Part shown: piece after piece, positions 1 through 6,028 of the stretch
Position numbering within the stretch: the first letter of the stretch is position 1
Layout: each line of letters begins with the position of its first letter
NCBI GenBank assembly: GCA_020201235.1
Contig: JAIVHD010000246.1
Coordinates: 1-12,578 of the forward strand
DNA length: 12,578 nucleotides
From: Lysobacteraceae bacterium
Lineage (GTDB): Bacteria > Pseudomonadota > Gammaproteobacteria > Xanthomonadales > Wenzhouxiangellaceae
Direction of reading: 5' to 3'
Made by a program: the position numbers and the translations under genes
Notes under the pieces: model-generated
What the model was told of the DNA's origin: nothing
The model's input: the letters and a program-made list of their open reading frames with translations, nothing else
Database searches by the model: none

Positions 1-870
1 GATAACACGCCGACCTTCGACTGTCGTTCCGCCAACCGTGATGCGCGCCTGCGACTCTTCTTTACTAAACTTCCAGGCATTCGAAAGCAGGTTCTTCAAG
101 GCGATGGTCAGCATGTTGGCGTCGCCCCGGAGCGTCAGCCCCGATTGTATATCGACTTCCACTCGGCGCTCGGGATCCTCTTCCCGAAACTCGGTCACGA
201 TTCGCTCAGCGATCCGGGACAAATCCACGGTTTCGTTTTTCAGCGCCTCCCGCTGGAGTCGGGACAAGCTCAACAGGTCATCGATGATAGCTTCCATGCT
301 GTCGCTCGCTTCCTGAATGCGGTCCAGATAATGCTGCCCCTGCTCGTCGAGCTGTCCGGAATGGTTGGTTTTCAGCGCCTCGCTGAACCCCGACATCCTT
401 CGCAGCGGCGCCCGCAGGTCGTGTGAAACCGCGGAACTGAACTGCTCGAGTTCGTAATTGGCATTCTCCAGCGCGCGATTGGCGTGTACAAGGTCGTCGC
501 GGGTGGGTATCGACCGGATGTTGGGCAGCAGTCTGAAAAGCATGTAGGCAGTCGGAATGGAAGCCGCGGCCGTTACGAACTTGATGCCGCCGGAGAACCA
601 GAAATTCGCGTTCCAGATATTCCAGATCTCCACCCAGTGTGTGGCGCCGCAGGCGACGATGAAAACACCGAACAGCACGAACATCCAGGAAAACGGCAAG
701 TCCCGGCGTTGCCTGACCACCATCAGCAGCGCAATCGGGATCGCCACGTATGCCAGGCCGATCAGCGCATCGGAGCCCGCGTGCAGTATGACGAGGCTCG
801 GCGTCCAAAGGTAGCAATGACCATGCGGAATAAACCCTTGCGCCAGGGTTCCAAACGCTGAAACATCCAT
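1..870 (-). CDS. Ethylene-receptor-like (ETR1-type) sensor histidine kinase, 3' end cut by window edge
   Basis: 290 codons are open from ATG at 870 to base 1. GGGGGA at 877-882 is a good ribosome site 6 nt upstream of the start. Residues about 26-116 form three hydrophobic helices resembling the ethylene-binding domain of plant ETR1 and cyanobacterial Etr1: SDALIGLAYVAIP, then VACGATHWVEIWN. D34, Y41, I44, P45, C74 and H78 match ETR1 D25, Y32, I35, P36, C65 and H69 with a constant offset of 9 and no gap; C65/H69 hold the copper cofactor in ETR1. A short coiled-coil-like linker leads to a phytochrome-type HisKA domain with H150 in VSHDLRAP as the likely phosphorylation site. The HATPase N-box NLLENAWKF is at 260-268; the G boxes lie beyond the edge. 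An inner-membrane autokinase is expected. The ligand is inferred from residue conservation and could differ. The partner response regulator is not in the window. Confidence 0.93.
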   Translation of the reverse strand, partial: MDVSAFGTLAQGFIPHGHCYLWTPSLVILHAGSDALIGLAYVAIPIALLMVVRQRRDLPFSWMFVLFGVFIVACGATHWVEIWNIWNANFWFSGGIKFVTAAASIPTAYMLFRLLPNIRSIPTRDDLVHANRALENANYELEQFSSAVSHDLRAPLRRMSGFSEALKTNHSGQLDEQGQHYLDRIQEASDSMEAIIDDLLSLSRLQREALKNETVDLSRIAERIVTEFREEDPERRVEVDIQSGLTLRGDANMLTIALKNLLSNAWKFSKEESQARITVGGTTVEGRRVI

Positions 871-922
871 ATTTAATCCCCCGCCTGTCGGCGAATTTTC
901 GGACAGCTTACTGCGCCCACTT

Positions 923-951
923 TTGGTGGGTCAAGTAACTGGACTTAATAG
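923..951 (+). promoter_or_regulatory. Candidate sigma70 promoter of the PAS-GGDEF-EAL gene
   Basis: TTGGTG at 923-928 and TAATAG at 946-951 are separated by 17 bp. They lie about 36 bp before the GTG start at 988, in the divergent intergenic region. The same region holds a small stem-loop, CCCAC-TTTTG-GTGGG (916-930), which overlaps the -35 box. The match is moderate and the call is inference only. Confidence 0.3.
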
Positions 952-987
952 TAGTGTACAGTTCGGGAAGGTGATCGGAGTTCAAGA

Positions 988-1768
988 GTGCTTCACGGTA
1001 AATCACTAAAACGCACGGGACCGCAGGAAATACCGGGACGCCCGGCGCGTTTGTCCCGTTCCGGCCGTCGAATCGCGTTCATCTACCTCGCACTGGGCCT
1101 CCTGTGGATCCTGGCATCGGACGCCTTCCTGGTGTTCACTGGCGTCCTCGATCTGGGCACCTTTGCGGAAGCAGCGATCAAGGGCAGTGTGTTCGTCGGG
1201 CTCTCGGCGCTGGCGCTGTATCTGCTGGTGCGATACCTGCCCGCCGGGCGGCGCTGGCTGCCGGTGCTGGTCGCCCTGGCCTATCTCGCGATGGGTCTGG
1301 CCTGGATCGTCGCATCGGACTTCTACCTGTTCCAAACGGGTCATTTGAGCCGTGAGGCCTTGTGGATGCAGATGTTCAAGGGCGCCGCCTTTGTCACGAT
1401 CTCGGCTTTCGTCGTCCTACTGATTACCCAGCTCATGGAAGGCCAGCAAATGACCGGTTCGATGGCCCGGGGCGAGGGGGAAAAGATGCCGGGTCTCCGA
1501 ATCCATCCTTTGCGCGTCTCCACGCTGTTCGGCGTCATTCTGCTGGGCCTGTCCCTGATCCTGGATGTCTACGAGCTGGCGGTAGCCCAGGTGATTACAC
1601 CCGCCAAATTTGGTCGGCACGTGGTGGAAAGCCTGGTTCTGACACTTTTCGCGGGTGCCACCCTGTTTCTGTTGCTACGCTTCTATATTTCCAAGGCCAA
1701 GGCCGCCAATCAGGAACTCGTCGCCAGCGAGGCGCGCTACCGGGCGCTTTTCGAGCACACCCCGGATA
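988..1768 (+). pseudogene. N-terminal membrane half of a frameshifted PAS-GGDEF-EAL protein
   Basis: The GTG start at 988 has GGAG at 977-980, 7 nt upstream. The protein has six predicted membrane helices (about residues 29-49, 63-84, 91-112, 130-149, 178-200, 211-233). The first two pairs are an internal duplication: WILASD...KGSVFV..SA and WIVASD...KGAAFV..SA. A helical linker then enters a PAS domain at ARYRALFEHTPD (249-260). There the frame is lost: after GAT at 1765-1767 an extra A (1768) shifts reading, and the original frame runs on as arginine-rich nonsense to a stop at 2286. Removing that A joins this part directly to the downstream frame, as D-GTRLPAEV, giving a protein of about 866 residues. 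Most of the first PAS domain (roughly 70 residues by family expectation) is also missing, so both a deletion and a frameshift are present. It senses an unknown signal at the membrane. Confidence 0.8.
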
Positions 1769-3589
1769 GGCACCAGGCTTCCAGCAGAGGTGACCACTGT
1801 ACGCTTCCAGAGCCTGGAAGGAGAAGCACAGTCCTTTGTGGTGGCACGCGACATCAGCCGACGCCTGGAAGCCGAGCGCCAACTCAAGCTGGTGGCCGCC
1901 GCTTTTCGCGGCGCCGGCGAGGCGATGATGCTTTGCGATTCGGATTTCGTGATCCTGGACGTCAACCAGGCCTATACGCGCCTCATCGGGTGCGAACGGG
2001 ACGATGCCATCGGCACCCTCCCCCTGTTCCTGGAAGTCGAACAGCAAGAGAGTCACCTCCGCCAGGGGCTCCAGACCGAAGGCCGCTGGCGCGGCGATCT
2101 GCTACAGCGGCGCATGGACGGTCACATGTTCGTGTCGCGGGCCGCCGTCAGCGAAGTAGAGGATCCCGAAGGGGGCGACCCCAACCTGGTGGTGAATTTC
2201 GAAGACATTTCCCAACTTCGCGACTACGAGCGCAAGGTCGATTATCTCTCCTACCACGACCTCCTGACCGGCTTGCCCAATCATGACGCCCTGAAGGATT
2301 GGTTTCAGAGCGCGGATATTCCCGGCGAGGCCGGGGCGATACCGAATCGGGCCCTGGCCGTCATGAACGTGGACCGGCTCAAGACCGTAAACAATGCCTT
2401 CGGCCACGCAGTGGGCGACAAGCTGATCGAGGAGCTGGCCCGGCGCCTGAGAAAGATGTGCGGCAGAGACGACTACGTGGCACGGTTGCTCGGCGATGAC
2501 TTCGTGATGGTGGTTGGAGACGTTACCGACGCCGAGGAGGCAATCGACATCATCCGTCAACGACTGCAGAGCTTGACCGCTCCCCTTCAGCTCGACCAGG
2601 CCCCCGTTCATCCCACCGTTTGTGTCGGCATCGCCCTGTCTCCGGAGCACGGCATCAACCTGGAAGAGCTTCTCCGCAAGGCCGACATGGCCAAGTATGA
2701 GGCCAAGCGCCATGGTCGCGGCGAGGTTGTCGTGTTCAGCCCGGAAATGACCGAGGAGATGGAATTCCGGCTCCTGATCGAGCGCCGGCTCCGGAGCGGC
2801 CTCGACAACCAGGAGTTCCTGCTCCACTACCAGCCCTCCGTTACGCTATCGAACAACCGGGTCATCGGGTTGGAGGCCCTGTTGCGTTGGCACAGTCCCG
2901 AACTCGGCATGGTGGGTCCGGATCGTTTCATCCCGGTGGCCGAGGAAAACGGCATGATCATCGAGCTGGGCGCCTGGGTCTTCGAGGAGGTCTGCCGCCA
3001 GATTGCCGAGTGGCGGGACGAGGGCGTCCCCTTCGGCTGCATCGCGGTCAACTTTTCGCCCATCCAGTTCCAGGATTCAGGTTTGTTGGAAGCGATCCGG
3101 ACGTCCATGCAACGTCACGGCGTGCAGGGCTGCGAGATCCGGGTCGAGATCACCGAAAGCGTGCTGGTCATTGATCCGGACTGGACCGTGCAACTGCTCA
3201 AGAGCCTGCGGGAAATGGGTATCCTGATCTCGGTCGACGATTTCGGGACCGGCTATTCGTCGCTGGCCTACCTAAAAAAATTCCCGGTGGACTTTGTCAA
3301 GCTCGACAAATCCTTCGTCGGCGGGCTGCCGCACGACAAGTCCGATGCCAACATCGCCGCCTCGGTCATCGACCTGGGCCAACGCCTCGGCCTGGGAATC
3401 GTGGCCGAAGGCGTCGAGCGCAAGAATCAGCTCGAATTCCTGAAGAACGCGGGTTGCCCGGAAGGGCAAGGCTACTACTTCAGTCGTCCCATGGATGTGG
3501 AAAACACCGCCCGGCTGTTAAAGAACCACACGGAGCTTCCGGTCAGCCGGCCGGACGACGAATGCAGCGAGGCCGAATCCGGCGAGTAG
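1769..3589 (+). CDS. PAS-GGDEF(degenerate)-EAL c-di-GMP phosphodiesterase, C-terminal half
   Basis: This is the cytoplasmic output half of the frameshifted gene starting at 988. It opens with the end of a PAS domain (GTRLPAEV...VVARDISRR), then a complete second PAS from about 1886 to 2220. The GGDEF domain has the usual entry YHDLLTGLPN, but the signature is LGDDF (2489-2503): the first Gly and the Glu are replaced, so cyclase activity is unlikely. The EAL domain looks complete: EAL (2873-2881), NFSP, EITES, DDFGTGYSS (from 3236), KLDKSF and EGVE. It should therefore hydrolyse c-di-GMP, with the GGDEF domain perhaps acting as a GTP-binding regulator, as in other composite proteins. If the frameshift is real, translation would need an internal start; ATG ATG at 1925-1930 is in frame but lies inside PAS2 without an obvious ribosome site. 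The formal open frame begins at 1655, but those first codons are out of frame with the real protein. Confidence 0.88.
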   Translation, partial: GTRLPAEVTTVRFQSLEGEAQSFVVARDISRRLEAERQLKLVAAAFRGAGEAMMLCDSDFVILDVNQAYTRLIGCERDDAIGTLPLFLEVEQQESHLRQGLQTEGRWRGDLLQRRMDGHMFVSRAAVSEVEDPEGGDPNLVVNFEDISQLRDYERKVDYLSYHDLLTGLPNHDALKDWFQSADIPGEAGAIPNRALAVMNVDRLKTVNNAFGHAVGDKLIEELARRLRKMCGRDDYVARLLGDDFVMVVGDVTDAEEAIDIIRQRLQSLTAPLQLDQAPVHPTVCVGIALSPEHGINLEELLRKADMAKYEAKRHGRGEVVVFSPEMTEEMEFRLLIERRLRSGLDNQEFLLHYQPSVTLSNNRVIGLEALLRWHSPELGMVGPDRFIPVAEENGMIIELGAWVFEEVCRQIAEWRDEGVPFGCIAVNFSPIQFQDSGLLEAIRTSMQRHGVQGCEIRVEITESVLVIDPDWTVQLLKSLREMGILISVDDFGTGYSSLAYLKKFPVDFVKLDKSFVGGLPHDKSDANIAASVIDLGQRLGLGIVAEGVERKNQLEFLKNAGCPEGQGYYFSRPMDVENTARLLKNHTELPVSRPDDECSEAESGE

Positions 3590-3617
3590 CAGCTTGCGGC
3601 CCCCGGCTCCGTCATCC

Positions 3618-3642
3618 CGGCCCCCGGATCAAGTCCGGGCCG
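3618..3642. terminator. Hairpin between convergent genes, possible bidirectional terminator or small intergenic repeat
   Basis: CGGCCC (3618-3623) pairs with GGGCCG (3637-3642), continued by GGA/TCC around a 5-nt loop, with a 2-nt bulge. It lies 29 bp after the stop of the EAL gene and upstream of the tail of the convergent lipoprotein gene. No T-tract follows on either strand, so a classical intrinsic terminator is not shown. The CCCGGATCAAGTCCGGG core resembles dispersed intergenic hairpins of many GC-rich proteobacteria. The rest of 3590-3749 shows nothing recognisable. Confidence 0.35.
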
Positions 3643-3749
3643 CGCCTGATCCCCGCTCAGGTGTCCCCTCCAGCCCCGCTGCTAGTAATGTCTACTCGAG
3701 CATTGAGGGGCAGCGCCACCACCACGCATGAACGACTCCAGCAGCAAGC

Positions 3750-4148
3750 TTATTGAATCAAAACCAGTTCATTGTGGATGTCTGTATCGAGGTTCTTGAT
3801 CCAGCTATTGTAATTCTTGTGGATTGTTCCCCGATTCGGATTGTGCTTCAGGTTTGCCGACTCGCGATACGTAATGTTATAGCTCGAGCGGTCATAGCTG
3901 ATGTTGATACGAGCCACGTGATTGCGCACATCCAGGGTCCCGAGGATCGTCCCGTCGCCTTGCGGGCTCATGCGCCAACCGCGGTTGGCACCCGCACGAA
4001 TGATGGCATCGCGAACCTTCTCAAGGCTCGGATTGCCGGCTATCGGGGCGTCTTCCACGTTGCGGATCTCGGCGCCAGCACGGCAACCGGACAAGGCAAA
4101 CATGGATGCCACCATCAGAGCGATCAAATAGCTTGTTTTGTTCAGCAT
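3750..4148 (-). CDS. Small lipoprotein, unknown function
   Basis: 132 residues. A lipoprotein signal peptide is clear: K4, a hydrophobic core, then the lipobox ALSGC with C22 as the acylated cysteine. The residue after Cys is Arg, not Asp, so outer-membrane sorting is expected by the usual rule. The mature part is mixed alpha/beta in pattern (VRDAIIRAGANRGW, then TILGTLDVRNHVARINISYD, then YNITYRESANLKH) and ends with IHKNYNSWIKNLDTDI. This resembles a widespread family of uncharacterised small proteobacterial lipoproteins, but I cannot name it. The start is fixed by the ribosome site GGGGGAAG (4152-4159) and the lipobox position. It is monocistronic, with its own promoter upstream. It looks less GC-rich than the neighbouring genes (by eye, not counted), including AAT and AAC runs. 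Confidence 0.85.
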   Translation of the reverse strand: MLNKTSYLIALMVASMFALSGCRAGAEIRNVEDAPIAGNPSLEKVRDAIIRAGANRGWRMSPQGDGTILGTLDVRNHVARINISYDRSSYNITYRESANLKHNPNRGTIHKNYNSWIKNLDTDIHNELVLIQ

Positions 4149-4175
4149 GTTCTTCCCCCATCGTCGTATTTCCGA

Positions 4176-4205
4176 GTTTTAGCAGGCTGCTGAAAGGCCA
4201 GTCAA
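4176..4205 (-). promoter_or_regulatory. Candidate sigma70 promoter of the lipoprotein gene
   Basis: On the minus strand, TTGACT (4205-4200) and TAAAAC (4181-4176) are 18 bp apart. This places a transcription start near 4169, about 20 bp before the ATG at 4148. The spacer carries one arm of the inverted repeat described at 4181-4258. Confidence 0.45.
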
Positions 4206-4258
4206 TACCTGTGCAAACGGCAGTATAGCCCAGCCGAATCTAGCAGCCTGTCGGACTT
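4181..4258. repeat. Short inverted-repeat element (MITE-like?)
   Basis: CAGGCTGCT at 4183-4191 is the exact reverse complement of AGCAGCCTG at 4242-4250. The arms face each other across 50 bp, in the gap between the lipoprotein promoter and the end of the response-regulator operon. The outer flanks (TTTTAG and TCGGACTT) resemble ends seen next to insertion sequences in proteobacteria, recalled from general knowledge rather than a search. It carries no gene. Confidence 0.3.
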
Positions 4259-4288
4259 GACCAAAGGTGCGCGGCAAATGCACCGACC

Positions 4289-4303
4289 GCCTGCGCGGCA
4301 GGC
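4289..4303 (-). terminator. Stem-loop just after the response-regulator gene, possible operon terminator
   Basis: GCCTGC (4289-4294) and GCAGGC (4298-4303) form a perfect 6-bp GC stem with a 3-nt loop, 14 bp past the TAG stop at 4317-4319 in the direction of minus-strand transcription. It lacks a clear U-tract, so termination is only suggested by position. Confidence 0.35.
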
Positions 4304-4316
4304 CGACATTGGCGGG

Positions 4317-4919
4317 CTACAACCAGCCTTGATCGCGAGCGATTCGCCAGGCCTCGATGCGGTTGTCGGCATTGAGCTTGCCGATCGCCTCGGACAGGTA
4401 ATTGCGCACGGTGCCTTCGGCCAGGTGAAGCCGGCGACCCATCTCAGCGTTGGAAATGCCTTCGCCGGCCAGCCGCAGCACCTGGCGCTCGCGCATCGTG
4501 AGCGGGTCTTTGGCATCAAACGCGGTCAAGGCCAGTTCGGGGGCGATCACGCGCTCTCCGCGCTGCGCCCGGCGGATGGCATCGGCCAGCTTTTCGGCCG
4601 GCGTGTCTTTCAGCAGGTAGCCCGAAACGCCGGCTTCCAGCGCCCGTCGGAGATAGCCCGGCCGGGCGAACGTGGTCAGGATCACGACCCGGATTTCCGG
4701 ATGCTCGCGGGCCAGCCATTCGGCCAGCTCCAGGCCGGTCATGCCGGGCATTTCGATATCGCTGACGACCATGTCGGGCCGGTGTTGCTCGATCAGCGCG
4801 CGGGCTTCATCGCCGTCGGCGGCGCGGCCGACAACATCCAGATCGTCTTCCAGCGCCAGCAACTGGCCAATCGCACCGAGCAGCAGGTTCTGGTCTTCGG
4901 CCAGCAGGATGCGGATCAT
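4317..4919 (-). CDS. NarL/DesR-type response regulator
   Basis: 200 residues, the usual length for the NarL/FixJ class. The receiver domain (1-120) has the acidic pair E8-D9, phospho-acceptor D54 in VVSDIEMPG, T81/T82 and K103 in YLLKD. A LuxR-type helix-turn-helix occupies about 138-181 (LTMRERQVLRLAGEGISNAE, then EGTVRNYLSEAIGKL). It should bind DNA as a dimer once phosphorylated by the kinase encoded immediately upstream. The genes overlap by 4 bp (ATGA), indicating translational coupling. Its closest known relatives by architecture are DesR of Bacillus and YvfU-type regulators encoded with ABC-2 transporters. Its target may be this operon's own upstream palindrome, which is inference. Confidence 0.95.
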   Translation of the reverse strand: MIRILLAEDQNLLLGAIGQLLALEDDLDVVGRAADGDEARALIEQHRPDMVVSDIEMPGMTGLELAEWLAREHPEIRVVILTTFARPGYLRRALEAGVSGYLLKDTPAEKLADAIRRAQRGERVIAPELALTAFDAKDPLTMRERQVLRLAGEGISNAEMGRRLHLAEGTVRNYLSEAIGKLNADNRIEAWRIARDQGWL

Positions 4920-6028
4920 GGCAGGAGTGCGGCCTCTGGAAGCCGCGCGATGATTTGGGTGCCGGACCCGCTTTTCAATTGGAGTTCGCCACCCAGCGAC
5001 TCGATGCGCGCGCGCATACCCTGGACGCCGGAGCCTTCGGCCTTCAGGCCGCCTTGACCATCATCGGTAATCTCCAAACGCATGCCCTTGCCTTCTTTGG
5101 CGATCACAATTCGGCACCGCCGTGCGCCGGCGTGGCGAAGAATGTTGGTCACGGCCTCGCGCAGAATCAGCGCCAGCATAGCCTGGACCTGTAGCGGCGG
5201 GACAATGTCTGGATCACGCTCCAGTTCCAGTGCAACATCGGCTGCGCGCAGGCTGACCGCAACCTGCTCCAGCGCCTCGTTCAGGCCTTGTTCGTGCAGA
5301 CCGGAAATCGTTGCGCGCACCTCCTTGAGCGCCGTCCGCGCGGTTTGTTCGATGGCTTGCAGTTCCGCGCGCGCTCGCGCCGAATCGACCTCGAGCAGCT
5401 TTGCCGCCAGTTCGCTCTTGACCGTGATCAACGACAGCGTGTGACCGAGCACGTCGTGCAGATCGCGCGCGATACGCTCGCGTTCCGCGACCCGAGCCAG
5501 GCGTTTGACCTCGGCCTGCTTAAGGCGCAACTCGGCGTTGTGGCGCTCCTTTTCCGAAAACACGATGTTGGCGGTGCCGATGATTACGCTGATCAATGCG
5601 CCGGGAAGCCAGTAGACCAGGACCGGGTGGGCCAGCCAGGCGGTCGCCGCCACGGTCGCTGCCACACCGGCCAACACCATGAACGCGATGCGCGGTGGCC
5701 CCACACGGTAGGCGAAGCTCGCCGCATAGATGAACAGCACGCCCGAACCGGCGTTGAACGGGGCCCATGCGATTGCCAATAGCGCAAGTACCGCGATGTG
5801 GCCCATGGCCGAAGCGCCACTTCGTCGGTAGGCGCTGAAATACAGCACAGCAAACGCGATCAAGGTGCCAATGATGGCGATCGACTCAACTGGCCCGGGC
5901 GATCGAAAGATGTACTCGATGAAGAAAAAGCCGTAATAGATCAGCCACAGATACGGCAGCCAGCCGAGCCCCAGCTCGGCCGGCAACAGCCGCTGATGCA
6001 ATGCCATGAGCCGATTGCCTGGATTCAT
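4916..6028 (-). CDS. DesK-like sensor histidine kinase (HisKA_3)
   Basis: 370 residues. Five or six membrane helices fill residues about 22-156 with very short loops, so there is no extracytoplasmic sensor domain; the signal is probably read in the membrane, as in DesK. A coiled-coil stretch (160-182) leads to the HisKA_3 dimerisation helix with ERERIARDLHDVLGHTLS, H191 being the likely phosphorylation site. The HATPase part has N-box REAVTNILRHA (290-300), DDGQGG (322-327) and GSGVQGMRARIE (332-343). Its ATG overlaps the amidohydrolase stop (ATGA), and its own stop overlaps the response-regulator start. There is no strong ribosome site of its own, so it probably relies on coupled translation. 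A 14-bp palindrome sits 2 bp upstream of its start. Confidence 0.95.
   Translation of the reverse strand: MNPGNRLMALHQRLLPAELGLGWLPYLWLIYYGFFFIEYIFRSPGPVESIAIIGTLIAFAVLYFSAYRRSGASAMGHIAVLALLAIAWAPFNAGSGVLFIYAASFAYRVGPPRIAFMVLAGVAATVAATAWLAHPVLVYWLPGALISVIIGTANIVFSEKERHNAELRLKQAEVKRLARVAERERIARDLHDVLGHTLSLITVKSELAAKLLEVDSARARAELQAIEQTARTALKEVRATISGLHEQGLNEALEQVAVSLRAADVALELERDPDIVPPLQVQAMLALILREAVTNILRHAGARRCRIVIAKEGKGMRLEITDDGQGGLKAEGSGVQGMRARIESLGGELQLKSGSGTQIIARLPEAALLP

Noticed and set aside
278..817. 179-codon minus-strand open frame
   Set aside because: Out of frame with the ethylene-receptor-like kinase on the same strand; Arg-rich nonsense product.
2102..2827. 241-codon minus-strand open frame
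   Set aside because: Antisense to the GGDEF domain, whose motifs are unmistakable on the plus strand.
3665..3715. CCCCTC/GAGGGG and CGCTGC/GCAGCG inverted pairs
   Set aside because: Arms are short, interlocked and widely spaced; likely chance in GC-rich spacer.
4257..5057. 266-codon plus-strand open frame
   Set aside because: Mirror of the response regulator and the kinase end; no domain.
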